64,000 nt of DNA from Actinobacteria bacterium IMCC26256 (GTDB taxonomy: Bacteria; Actinomycetota; Acidimicrobiia; IMCC26256): contig CP011489.1 in the NCBI GenBank assembly GCA_001023575.1, positions 558,001 to 622,000 on the forward strand, written 5' to 3'. Each line of letters opens with the position of its first letter. The first letter of the stretch is position 1. The notes under the pieces were generated by a model. It was not told where the DNA came from. It ran no database searches and saw nothing but the letters and a program-made list of their open reading frames with translations. The translations under genes were made by a program, and so were the position numbers. Shown in pieces: positions 1 to 8,716 of this stretch.

Positions 1-551
1 TACTCAAGCTCGGCTACTGCGAACTCGGGGCTACAGAGTGATATGTAGGGTGCAGCGAAGATGCGGTTTTTGTAGTTGAAACCCCAATCCTCCTCGACCC
101 AGCGGTTAAATGAACGGAATGCAATCTCTACTGCCGGCGTGTCGTGCTTGAGGAGTTGTTCGTAGAGCATCCCAAGAGTTGGGAACATCCAGCACTCGCC
201 GACACCTTGCTCTGTCAATACATCTAAGCGAGCATCGCGGTCGCGGTACTCGGGGCGAATCGGCTCGCGCTCTTTTAGGAAATCAAGTGGGAACTTCTGC
301 TCGGGGTTGCCGCGGAAATAGTCGTGGAGCGCTCCGGCCTTAGCGATTGGGTCGAAGGTTGCATTGGTTACGACTCGGCTCACTTTTCCGCCGACTACCG
401 GGTACATGCGCCCATCAATCTGTGCCCACTGCACAGTGCGAGGACCAGCCCCTGCCGGGAGGTGGCGGGTAAAGGCATCTAGGGCCTCGTAGTAGTGGTT
501 GTCTGCGTCGAAGGCCGGATAGTCAAGGGCCGGATAGTTGAGTTCGCTCAT
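1..551 (-). CDS. Amidohydrolase family protein (partial, C-terminus outside window)
   Basis: The reverse frame is open from the ATG at 551 to the window edge, giving about 183 residues of the N-terminal part. It starts MSELNYPALDYPAFDADNHY; the D-A-D-N-H-Y-Y-E segment is the usual first metal-site region of amidohydrolase-2 (TIM-barrel, ACMSD-like) hydrolases in actinobacteria. Reading on, it has the W-x-F-P-T-x-G and F-N-R-W segments typical of that family. The likely role is hydrolysis or decarboxylation of a small organic substrate in the cytoplasm; the substrate cannot be told. It is divergent from the gene at 644. The catalytic C-terminal part is not in the window. Confidence 0.8.
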   Translation of the reverse strand, partial: MSELNYPALDYPAFDADNHYYEALDAFTRHLPAGAGPRTVQWAQIDGRMYPVVGGKVSRVVTNATFDPIAKAGALHDYFRGNPEQKFPLDFLKEREPIRPEYRDRDARLDVLTEQGVGECWMFPTLGMLYEQLLKHDTPAVEIAFRSFNRWVEEDWGFNYKNRIFAAPYISLCSPEFAVAELE

Positions 552-643
552 AGTGCAGAGGATACGGGAGGCTAAGCGGCCAACCTCACTCGGAATACTC
601 GGTTATTCCTCTGCTCCCGAGTTACCTAGTTAGCCTGCTGATT

Positions 644-1030
644 ATGTCCTTAAAGCATCCAACTCGATGGGCCCCGATTGCGGACCTTCTAGTAATTGTG
701 ATCTTCGTTGCCGTGGGGCGTAACAGGCACGGACTCGACTCAACTGGGACGGTGTGGTTTCTGACCGTGCTCTGGCCTTTCGCACTTGCCTGGATAATCT
801 CCGGAGTCACGATGCGTCTCTACACGAGCGTTGATCGCACTTGGCTGCGACTTATTGGAACGATCATCGCCACGGCGATTCTCGGTGGACTCCTACGAGG
901 TATTACAAGCCACACGATGTTCTCGGTCTTCAATATCGTCTTCTCGATATTCATACTTTTTGGTACAGCAGGGTGGAGATCTATTCGCCTGCTTACGCTT
1001 CGAGTGAGGTCGAACTCGAGGCCCGCTTAG
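644..1030 (+). CDS. DUF3054 family membrane protein
   Basis: A 128-residue integral membrane protein with about four hydrophobic helices (around residues 12-27, 38-56, 68-86 and 92-108). The opening A-D-L-L-V-I-V-I-F-V-A-V-G-R segment followed by a G-x-W-x-T-x-W-P-F-like stretch matches the small actinobacterial DUF3054 family, whose function is unknown. It starts with ATG at 644, about 92 bp from the divergent amidohydrolase. Its 3' end overlaps the convergent NhaA gene by 38 bp, which is unusual but both frames are well supported. Confidence 0.7.
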   Translation: MSLKHPTRWAPIADLLVIVIFVAVGRNRHGLDSTGTVWFLTVLWPFALAWIISGVTMRLYTSVDRTWLRLIGTIIATAILGGLLRGITSHTMFSVFNIVFSIFILFGTAGWRSIRLLTLRVRSNSRPA

Positions 1031-2159
1031 GGTTTGTGGCTCGACCAACTGCAACCCCTGCGACCGCAGCAATGAGCGTCGCCAATAAAATTCCGAGGCT
1101 GACAGGCTGAGCGTTGATCGTTCCAGCGACCGTCGCCTCTACACCGATTATTGCGACAGTTAATGCTGCGGCTGCTGCAATCCCAAGGGTTATCGCTTCG
1201 CCTATCGAAATACCAATACTCTTGCGCGCCACGAGGAGCACGCCACCAACCCCGATTACCTTCCCTAAGAGAATGGCTACGGCCGTAAACGCGATGAGTA
1301 TCGCTGGCGAGCCACTGCTTAGTGACACCGGAACGAGAGTGTTAACGAAGACAAATAGGGGGAGGAGTATTCCTGCAATCCAGGGATGCCAACCGCGCTC
1401 GATGCGCTCGTCAATTGGTTCCTTGGTCCCCGCGGCTTTGACTCGAGGTACCGAGCACCCAACGGCGAATGCAGCTAGCGATGGATGTATGCCTGCCTGA
1501 ATGGAGAGGATGCATACAGTCGCCGCTACGGCTGCAACAGCCCATCCGCCTAGGTGGAGGCGCTTAGCGAGCACGGCGTAAGCAGCGATTACTCCAAGTA
1601 TCAGAGGTACAAGGAAGAGGTTGGGCGTATCGCTCCCAAAGAGCGCAAGGGCGAATACAGCACCTATGTCGTCAAATATTGCAATCGTAAGAATCATTGT
1701 CCTCAAGTGTGTCGTGCGCGACCTACTTGAGCCTCCTGCGATAGCAATAATTGCGGTTGCTACTGCAATATCTGTAGCCACTACAGCAACCCATCCGCTG
1801 CTCGCGCCTGGGGTCGATGGCGACCGCACGAGGAGCAGATAGATGGCTGCTGGTACGACCATGCCTGCAACTGCAGCGAAGGCGCAGACTCGAGCGATTG
1901 TTCCTGACAGGGCTCCGTGTGCAGCCTCTCTGCGTAGTTCGAGCCCGACAAGCAGGAAGAAGCCAGTAACTGCGACCTCCGAGATTATTGATCTCAGATG
2001 CGAGGTCTCTAAGCGGTGTGTGAACTCGGCCCCAAACGGCATGGAGGCAATGAAGACTCCAATTACAGCGGCACCAAGAATTAGTCCAGCGGCGCGAGTC
2101 TCGACGCGTACGAAGCGCTCAAGGAAGTTTCGTGGCCTATCGAGTTGGGCGTGGGGCAT
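993..2159 (-). CDS. nhaA: Na+/H+ antiporter NhaA
   Basis: About 388 residues with 11-12 membrane helices. It exchanges sodium for protons across the inner membrane. The two ion-site segments are present: ATDIAVATAI (helix IV aspartate) and AIFDDIGAV (the helix V Asp-Asp pair that binds Na+), and the N-terminal segment L-E-R-F-V-R-x-E-x-x-A-G is the usual NhaA opening. I prefer the ATG at 2159 (protein starting MPHAQLDRP) because AGAGGA lies just upstream; an ATG at 2192 would add 11 residues. The C-terminus is shorter than in E. coli. It overlaps the convergent DUF3054 gene by 38 bp. Confidence 0.9.
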   Translation of the reverse strand: MPHAQLDRPRNFLERFVRVETRAAGLILGAAVIGVFIASMPFGAEFTHRLETSHLRSIISEVAVTGFFLLVGLELRREAAHGALSGTIARVCAFAAVAGMVVPAAIYLLLVRSPSTPGASSGWVAVVATDIAVATAIIAIAGGSSRSRTTHLRTMILTIAIFDDIGAVFALALFGSDTPNLFLVPLILGVIAAYAVLAKRLHLGGWAVAAVAATVCILSIQAGIHPSLAAFAVGCSVPRVKAAGTKEPIDERIERGWHPWIAGILLPLFVFVNTLVPVSLSSGSPAILIAFTAVAILLGKVIGVGGVLLVARKSIGISIGEAITLGIAAAAALTVAIIGVEATVAGTINAQPVSLGILLATLIAAVAGVAVGRATNPKRASSSTSLEA

Positions 2160-2294
2160 TGATCCTCTTGCCGACCAGACTTCCCGGCGCACCTACTCAT
2201 AGATTTTCGCTACGTAGATACGCAACGCCTCAGACTCTACTTAAATAATCACCTTCAAGTGGCCACGAGGCAGCAAGTCTCCCAAGTCGAGGCG

Positions 2295-4592
2295 TCACTC
2301 AAATCTCAGGCCCATGTCGGTGAGCATCCCGATGAGGGTATCCGGAGCATTTGGAGCCAACTCGCCTGGAGTAAAGCTGACGGTCTCTATCTCTCCGGTA
2401 AATGCAAATGCGCCGAATTTCTCGAATAATTCCCACGAGACGGGGGAGCGCCTATCGATCCCAATGTCGATCCCCTCGAATGGGGCAATTCCGTAGAGCA
2501 TCGGGGCTCCAGCAAGGGATGCCGTAATTGCTCCGTCTATCGAGAGCGAGACATTCCAGAGATTTGATCCCGCTGCGTTTAGTAGACACTCAATCTTATG
2601 CTCTCCGGGCATAATTGGGCCGCCGTCAAGGACGCGCAGATTCCCGCGCCCATCGTTATGGCAGAACCAGATGTGCGAGTCGAGGACATAGATTGCGTAC
2701 CCGCCACCTTGGTCGCCGTGCGCAACTAGGTGCCCGCGGTCTGCGGAGTCGAGGCTGAGATGGATCTCGATCGCACATGACCTGAACCAGATCAACTGCA
2801 CCGAACGCCAACGCTCAAGTGTTGGGGTCCCCGCAGCGATCGTGACGGGGAGCGAGTAGACGGAGGAGCGCTCAGGTCGGATTAGATATTTAAGCGAGGT
2901 ACCTTCATCAAGTGGATAGAACTGCTGCTCCCACGCGGCCTCCTCCCAAGCAGCCTTGAGTTCCTCTAACCGGTCCGGATTGACATCGGCGAGGTTGTTT
3001 ATCTCGGTTCGATCAACGGTTAGGTCATAGAGCTCCCAAGACTCGTCAGCGAAAGGAGTAAGAGATTGGTGAAGGGTTACTGCCTCCCAGCCATCACGAT
3101 AGAAACCTCGGTGGCCGTTTACCTCAACCGCCTGCTCAGTGTGGAGCGAGACCGCACTCGGGTCACGCATTACTTCTAGAAGACTCTTGCCATCTAAAAC
3201 TGAACCGTCAGCCTGCGTTGTTGGTGCGACTCCATCGACTACATCTAGAAGCGTCGGTAGCAGGTCGGATACGTGGCCCCACTGATCGCGCATTGAACCA
3301 TCGCTCGGGAGGCCATCGGGCCACGAGACGATGAACGGAACCGAGTGGCCGCCCTGATGCGTGTTGATTTTGTAGAGACGAAATGGCGTATTCGATGCCA
3401 TGGCCCAGCCGCGCGGGTAGTGAGGTGTGGTCTGTGGCCCGCCGATTAGGTCAAGGCGTGCATGGTCTGCCTCAACGTCGTTGCCCTGCATCAGGTGCAC
3501 GTAATAAGAGGTGGTGCCGACCTCTTCGCCCTCACGCGATGCTCCGTTATCGGAGGTGAAGATAAATATTGTGTTGTCGAGTTCGCCTATTTGTTCTAAT
3601 GCAGCGACAAGGCGACCCACGTTCTGGTCGATGTTGTCGACCATCCCTGCGTAGACGGCCATGTGTCTTGCGAATAATTCTCGCTGCATTTCGTCTAGTG
3701 AATCCCATGCCTCAACATCATGGTTGGGCTCGCTATTGCGCGCTGGTAATTTGGTATCCGCAGGGACAATTCCTAGGGCTTTTTGACGAGCAAAGCGCTC
3801 TTCGCGAAGTGAATCCCATCCCTCGGTATAGCGATCTTTGTAACGCTCAATGTCTTCAGCCTTAGCGTGCAGGGGAGCATGAACGGCTCCGTGTGCAAAA
3901 TATAGGAAGAACGGCTGCTCGGGGTTGGAGCTCTTACGCTCTCGAATCATCGAGATTGATCGCGTAGTTAGGTCATCAGTTAGGTAGTAACCCTCTGGGT
4001 ATTCGTCAACCTCTACTGTGCTGTTGTCTTGCGTCAGCCGGTGTGGTTGGTGAAGGTTCGTAAACGCATCGAGGAAGCCGTAGAACCGGTCGAAGCCTCG
4101 CTGGATAGGCCAAGAGTGCTGAGGCCCTGCTGCGGATGCATCGGAGTCTTTACATAGGTGCCACTTGCCTACCATCAGCGTCGCGTATCCGCGGTCCCTG
4201 AGTTGTTCTGCGAGGGTATCTACTTGGGGCGGTAACTCCATTGCATAGCCAGGGAAGCCAGGGTCAAAGTGCGCAACGCTCCCGAAGCCAGCACGGTGTG
4301 GGCTAAGTCCAGTGAGGAGCGACGCGCGCGTCGGTGAGCACATCGGGGCTGCGTGAAAATTGGTCATGCGCATTCCGCGAGCGGCGAGGGCATCGAGATT
4401 AGGGGTGCGGATCTCCGAGCCATAACAGCCAAGATCGGAGAAGCCGAGGTCGTCGGCAAGCATCACAACAATGTTGGGCGCTCCACCTCGAGGAGTCCTG
4501 CGATCGGCCCAAGCCCCCTTGGATCCAGCGAAGGTCCTGCCGATAGTTCCGGTGAAATTTGGGTAGGTGCGAGGTGAAAAATTGTCGTTCAT
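2295..4592 (-). CDS. Arylsulfatase (type I formylglycine sulfatase)
   Basis: A 765-residue sulfatase that hydrolyses sulfate esters. The signature C-S-P-T-R-A-S-L-L-T-G around residue 87 holds the Cys converted to formylglycine, and the metal ligands sit in P-N-I-V-V-M-L-A-D-D-L-G near residue 45. The residues P-H-R-A-G, G-K-W-H and T-S-D-N-G complete the core, and a roughly 200-residue C-terminal beta-rich extension follows, as in the long PAS-like arylsulfatases. No signal peptide is seen, so it is probably cytoplasmic. The start codon sits directly beside an inverted repeat shared with the divergent gene at 4631; no Shine-Dalgarno is visible, which suggests a leaderless message. Substrate unknown. 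Confidence 0.92.
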   Translation of the reverse strand: MNDNFSPRTYPNFTGTIGRTFAGSKGAWADRRTPRGGAPNIVVMLADDLGFSDLGCYGSEIRTPNLDALAARGMRMTNFHAAPMCSPTRASLLTGLSPHRAGFGSVAHFDPGFPGYAMELPPQVDTLAEQLRDRGYATLMVGKWHLCKDSDASAAGPQHSWPIQRGFDRFYGFLDAFTNLHQPHRLTQDNSTVEVDEYPEGYYLTDDLTTRSISMIRERKSSNPEQPFFLYFAHGAVHAPLHAKAEDIERYKDRYTEGWDSLREERFARQKALGIVPADTKLPARNSEPNHDVEAWDSLDEMQRELFARHMAVYAGMVDNIDQNVGRLVAALEQIGELDNTIFIFTSDNGASREGEEVGTTSYYVHLMQGNDVEADHARLDLIGGPQTTPHYPRGWAMASNTPFRLYKINTHQGGHSVPFIVSWPDGLPSDGSMRDQWGHVSDLLPTLLDVVDGVAPTTQADGSVLDGKSLLEVMRDPSAVSLHTEQAVEVNGHRGFYRDGWEAVTLHQSLTPFADESWELYDLTVDRTEINNLADVNPDRLEELKAAWEEAAWEQQFYPLDEGTSLKYLIRPERSSVYSLPVTIAAGTPTLERWRSVQLIWFRSCAIEIHLSLDSADRGHLVAHGDQGGGYAIYVLDSHIWFCHNDGRGNLRVLDGGPIMPGEHKIECLLNAAGSNLWNVSLSIDGAITASLAGAPMLYGIAPFEGIDIGIDRRSPVSWELFEKFGAFAFTGEIETVSFTPGELAPNAPDTLIGMLTDMGLRFE

Positions 4593-4620
4593 TATGGCGA
4601 AGGTACATCGTCACGCCATA
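4593..4620. promoter_or_regulatory. Inverted repeat in a 38 bp divergent promoter
   Basis: Perfect 7 bp arms TATGGCG (4593-4599) and CGCCATA (4614-4620) with a 14 bp spacer fill almost the whole gap between the divergent sulfatase (start 4592) and the flavoenzyme (start 4631). Each arm carries a CATA-type sequence at about the right distance to be a -10 element for its own leaderless gene. The symmetry suggests one regulator could control both genes; this is inference. Confidence 0.4.
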
Positions 4621-4630
4621 GTCTCGCAGC

Positions 4631-5824
4631 ATGACGACTACATCCTTCGCCGATGCTCGATCCTCCGGGCATGAATCAGGCCCACTTGCTCAGGCCCGAG
4701 GGCTGCGATCATTCATCGAACACGAGGCAGGGCGGACAGAGTCTGCGCGGACAATGACCGCAGACCTAGTGAAGGCTTTCTCCGAGTCAGGCTTGTTTGG
4801 GCTCATGGTGCCGACTGCCCTCGGGGGCTCAGAGGCGGATACGCGTACATCGCTTGAGGTCTTTGAGGAGTTGGCCTACGCCGATGGGTCCATCGGGTGG
4901 TCGCTTATGGCGAATGCCTCAACTTCGTGCTTCGCGAGTATTTACCTCGATGATGCACCAACAGCGGTGCTGTTCCCTTCAGGTGTGGCGGGTATTCACG
5001 GCGGAATGTTCGGGCCTGTTGGTAAGGCCACACGCGATGAGAATGGTTTTCTAGTAGACGGCTCGTATCGCTTCGGGAGCGGAACTGGGCATGCCGATTG
5101 GTTCGCCGCTGGTTTTGTTGAGCAGGAGAATGGCGTGGACGCCGCACTCGAGTCGGGAATGCCGGCCATGCGTATAGCGTTTATCCCAGCCGAGCAGATA
5201 ACAAAGCGTGACGGTTGGAATGTCCTTGGGCTTAAGGGCACGGGATCCTTTGACTACGCCGTGGAGTCGGTACACGTAGACGAAGCCTTCACCTTTCCAC
5301 TTCTTGAGCCAGTGCAGCATCGAGGCGGGGCTACGTACCAAATTGGAATGTTTGGGCTTGTTGCAATAGGGCATGCAGGGTTCGCTCTAGGTGTCGGGCG
5401 CAGAGCCCTCGACGAAGTCCTTGAGGTAGCGAAGACCAAGCAGCGCCTCGGGGGAGACCCCATCGCCGGGCAGCAGATGTTTCTTCACGAGTTTGCAATG
5501 CACGACGCTGCGGTGCGGTCGGCAAGAGCATTTACCTATGAAGCCTTCGAGCAGGCAGAGTTCACAGCAATAGCGGAGGGAGCGCCGACTCCGGTCGAGA
5601 CGCAGCGCATGCGCCAGGCCACTACGTACGGAACCAGGATCGCTGCAGATGCATGCCGCTTTGCGTATACGTGGGCGGGCTCCGATGGACTCCGCGAGCC
5701 GAGCATTATCGGGCGCTGCTTCAGGGACATCTCGGCGAGCACCCAGCATGTATATGTTGATAACAACACATTGACGGCGTATACGCAGACCCTCATGATG
5801 TTCGGCGAGCCCTCCTCTTTTTAA
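4631..5824 (+). CDS. Acyl-CoA-dehydrogenase-fold flavin-dependent monooxygenase/dehydrogenase
   Basis: A 397-residue protein of the acyl-CoA dehydrogenase fold. It resembles the hydroxylase branch (HsaA/DszC/HpaH-like) more than true acyl-CoA dehydrogenases: a helical N-terminus with G-L-F-G-L-M-V-P-x-x-L-G-G, a middle beta domain with the segment G-S-Y-R-F-G-S-G-T-G-H-A-D-W, and a C-terminal four-helix bundle ending with a G-x-x-x-x-x-x-I-x-R-x-x-R-D-I-x-A motif. Such enzymes use reduced flavin to oxygenate aromatic, steroid-like or indole substrates. It stands divergent from the sulfatase and beside a P450 and acyl-CoA synthetase, which fits a catabolic cluster. The family subgroup is uncertain. 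Confidence 0.8.
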   Translation: MTTTSFADARSSGHESGPLAQARGLRSFIEHEAGRTESARTMTADLVKAFSESGLFGLMVPTALGGSEADTRTSLEVFEELAYADGSIGWSLMANASTSCFASIYLDDAPTAVLFPSGVAGIHGGMFGPVGKATRDENGFLVDGSYRFGSGTGHADWFAAGFVEQENGVDAALESGMPAMRIAFIPAEQITKRDGWNVLGLKGTGSFDYAVESVHVDEAFTFPLLEPVQHRGGATYQIGMFGLVAIGHAGFALGVGRRALDEVLEVAKTKQRLGGDPIAGQQMFLHEFAMHDAAVRSARAFTYEAFEQAEFTAIAEGAPTPVETQRMRQATTYGTRIAADACRFAYTWAGSDGLREPSIIGRCFRDISASTQHVYVDNNTLTAYTQTLMMFGEPSSF

Positions 5825-5839
5825 AACTTGGCCAGCGCT

Positions 5840-7081
5840 TTAACTAAGCCGTACCGGAAGGCGCTCGAGCCCTCGGAGCGTAAACCCATGCCAAGGAGGA
5901 TCGATCTCAGTCGGCTCGATTACGGAGAAGCGATCAAGGAGAGCCTCGAAGACTGCCTTCCCCTCTGCTCGTGCAAGGTGCGCACCGAGGCAGTGGTGGA
6001 TTCCGAAACCGAATGAGAGTGGTTGATTATCGGTTCGAGTTATATCGAATGTCTCAGGCTTAGGGAACCGCTGCGGGTCTCTGTTGGCTCCACCTAGGAA
6101 GGTGACCACGGTGCGCCCTGCTGGGATTGTCAATCCGCCAATCTCAATCTCGTCGAAGGTCCAGCGCGCGTTGAGTTGCACAGGCGCCTCAAAACGCAGC
6201 ACCTCCTCGATGAATCCACCCATCAAATTGGGTTGCTCGCGTAGGAGTTGAAATTGCTCCGGGTAGCGCATGAGTAGCCAGAGCCCATTGCCGATGAGAT
6301 TTGTTGTGGTCTCAAAACCAGCAGCGAAGAGCAGAATCATTGTGGTGATCAGTTCTTCTTCGCTTAGGCGGTCACCCGCTTCCTCGACAGCAATTAATGC
6401 GGTGAGCAGATCCTCTGTCGGGTTTAGGCGCTTCTTGGCGATGAGTTCGCGGAAATAAATGCGCAGGCGTGCCCCGGCGGCGATGCCTCGCTCGTTCTCT
6501 TCTGCACTAGCGCCTACTTCGAGGAGCACGACGAGGTCGCGCACGGTTCCACGAAATGATTCTCGATCCTCTTCAGGGACTCCAACGAGTTCGCCAATAA
6601 CTGCGACCGGTAGTCGCCATGCGAGTTCCTCCATCACATCAGCAGTCCCAGCGCGCGCCATGCCGTCAAGCATCGGAGCAGCGAGCGCATCCATGCGCGG
6701 GCGTAGATCATCTATGCGCTTGGGCGTAAACTCGCGACTCACGAGACTACGCAGGCGCGTGTGGTCAGGTGGGTTGAGAAACAGCATTGAGGATGCCGGT
6801 GCATCCTCGGCGCGTTGTGCGCGTAACGACTCGGGTGCTCCATCAAGAGAGGGGCGTACAACATCTCGCGGGGTCTTCCCGAGGCGTGGATCGCGAAGCA
6901 CTGTACGGCAGTCTTCAAAGTTGCTTAGGTACCAAAGCGCCCCCTCGGGGCTTACGTGTACTGGCGTATTCTCGCGCAGAGATCTGTAGCGCGAGTACGG
7001 GTCCTTGCGACCCTCAGCTGAGCTAAATATCTCTGCGATGGTGGCGTCAGGATTAAAGCTCTCTGGTGTGGTCGCGGTCAT
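5840..7081 (-). CDS. Cytochrome P450
   Basis: A 413-residue class I bacterial P450 monooxygenase. It has the heme-binding segment FGFGIHHCLGAHLARAE with its thiolate Cys, the I-helix A-G-F-E-T-T oxygen-activating motif, and the K-helix E-E-V-L-R pair. It needs a ferredoxin and reductase, neither of which is in this window. It is convergent with the flavoenzyme (15 bp apart) and lies just downstream of the acyl-CoA synthetase on the same strand with a 44 bp gap, so the two may be co-transcribed. Substrate cannot be assigned. Confidence 0.95.
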   Translation of the reverse strand: MTATTPESFNPDATIAEIFSSAEGRKDPYSRYRSLRENTPVHVSPEGALWYLSNFEDCRTVLRDPRLGKTPRDVVRPSLDGAPESLRAQRAEDAPASSMLFLNPPDHTRLRSLVSREFTPKRIDDLRPRMDALAAPMLDGMARAGTADVMEELAWRLPVAVIGELVGVPEEDRESFRGTVRDLVVLLEVGASAEENERGIAAGARLRIYFRELIAKKRLNPTEDLLTALIAVEEAGDRLSEEELITTMILLFAAGFETTTNLIGNGLWLLMRYPEQFQLLREQPNLMGGFIEEVLRFEAPVQLNARWTFDEIEIGGLTIPAGRTVVTFLGGANRDPQRFPKPETFDITRTDNQPLSFGFGIHHCLGAHLARAEGKAVFEALLDRFSVIEPTEIDPPWHGFTLRGLERLPVRLS

Positions 7082-7125
7082 TTTTTAGTCTCACGCTGAG
7101 TTGCGGGCTTTATCATCTCTTTACG

Positions 7126-8685
7126 TTATCTACTCGCGAGAATCTCTGCTACCTGATCACGCAGAACATGCTTCATTACCTTGCCAGATGTGTTGCGAGG
7201 TAGCGACTCAACCAAGACCACATGACGCGGCTTCTTGTAGGACGCTAGGTAATCCTTAGCGAGCGCCACTATCTCTTCGCTAGTTACCTCAACCCCCGAG
7301 CGGGGAACAATGGCAGCGCATACTGCCTCGCCCCAGTGCTCATCTGGTACTCCAACAACCGCAACCTCAAGCACGCCAGGGTGGCGGTGAAGTACCTCCT
7401 CGACCTCTCGCGAGGCAACGTTCTCTCCGCCGGTAACGATGACGTCTTTCTTGCGATCGACTACTGATATAAATCCCTCGGAGTCAATAAACCCGAGGTC
7501 GCCGGTGCGTAGCCAACCGTCGATAATCGTCTCAGCAGTAGATTCAGGGTCGTTCCAGTATCCAGAGAAGACCTGCGCACCGCGGATCACGATCTCGCCG
7601 ACTTCGCCCATCGGCAATTCAACCATTGCGTCATCAACTATTCGCGCCTCAGCGAGTGGCCCAGGCTTGCCTGCCGCGGTGAGTAAATGCGGATCGGTGG
7701 TAACTCCACGTCGATGGGCATGGCCATCCATAAATACAGCGTTTCCACCGAGCTCGGTCATCCCGTAACCCTGTGCAAAATCGCAGCCCCATCGCTGCAT
7801 GGCGCGTCGAAGAATCTCTGCTGGAACCGATGAAGATCCATACGCGATCTGGCGCAGAGTGGCTAGCGCCTCTCCATCGGCCTCGGGGTGCTCAAGAAGG
7901 GTGGATACCATTGTGGGCGCGAGGGAAGTATTCGTCACCCCATGCCTCTTTGTGAGCGTGAGAAACTCATCCGCCTCGAAGCGTTTTACCAAAACAACTG
8001 GTCGCGCTCGACTGTGCATGATCAGAAGGTTGTATCCGGCAACATGACAGAGTGCGAACGCTAGAAAATAGACGTCATCCTCTGCGACTCTTCGGCCGAG
8101 TGCAGTGTTCTCCGCCGCTGCAATGAGTGCTCGGTGAGGAAGCATCGCCCCCTTGGGTATTCCAGTGGTTCCACTTGTGAAGAGAATCCAAGCCGTCTCC
8201 TCGGGGTCTGTTGCAATCTCTCTCTCAAGTTCCTCGTGAGACCCATCTGCAAAATCATTGAAGGCAACTCTGCCGGCGGCGCAGTCGCCCCCGATCTCGA
8301 TGAGAATGAATTGAGTACCCCCATTGCTGCTGTCTTTGGGCAGGTGAGGCTCTAATGCATCTAGCAGCGCCCTTTCGCCGATGACTACACGCGCCTGCGT
8401 TGCATGAAGAATCTCCACCCACTCGCGCGGATTGAGTCGGTAATTAAGGGGAACCAAGATACGTCTGACACGAGCAATGGCGTAGTACGCGTCGGCAAAC
8501 TCAAGTGTGTTCTCTGAGAGGAATGCAATACGCTCATGCCTCTGCGTAATCGAGGCGACTGCATTCGCTAGCCGCTTAACACGCTGTTCTAGTTCGCTGA
8601 ACGTAACTACTTCGCCCTCAACAATTACAGCGGGCGCGTCTGGAGTATTTTTCGCGCTGCGTTCAATAATTTCGTGGAGCAGCAT
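7126..8685 (-). CDS. AMP-dependent acyl-CoA synthetase
   Basis: A 519-residue ANL-superfamily enzyme that activates a carboxylic acid as acyl-AMP and transfers it to CoA. The P-loop LFTSGTTGIPKGAMLPHR (near residue 168), the Y-G-M-T-E adenine motif, the hinge region G-D-L-G-F-I-D-S-E-G-F and the C-terminal catalytic Lys in P-R-N-T-S-G-K-V-M-K are all present. The length fits medium/long-chain or aromatic acyl-CoA ligases. It probably feeds the same pathway as the adjacent P450. The ATG at 8685 gives the normal family N-terminus. Confidence 0.92.
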   Translation of the reverse strand: MLLHEIIERSAKNTPDAPAVIVEGEVVTFSELEQRVKRLANAVASITQRHERIAFLSENTLEFADAYYAIARVRRILVPLNYRLNPREWVEILHATQARVVIGERALLDALEPHLPKDSSNGGTQFILIEIGGDCAAGRVAFNDFADGSHEELEREIATDPEETAWILFTSGTTGIPKGAMLPHRALIAAAENTALGRRVAEDDVYFLAFALCHVAGYNLLIMHSRARPVVLVKRFEADEFLTLTKRHGVTNTSLAPTMVSTLLEHPEADGEALATLRQIAYGSSSVPAEILRRAMQRWGCDFAQGYGMTELGGNAVFMDGHAHRRGVTTDPHLLTAAGKPGPLAEARIVDDAMVELPMGEVGEIVIRGAQVFSGYWNDPESTAETIIDGWLRTGDLGFIDSEGFISVVDRKKDVIVTGGENVASREVEEVLHRHPGVLEVAVVGVPDEHWGEAVCAAIVPRSGVEVTSEEIVALAKDYLASYKKPRHVVLVESLPRNTSGKVMKHVLRDQVAEILASR

Positions 8686-8716
8686 CGAACGAGGTCCGAT
8701 CTATTGGTTTACTTAA

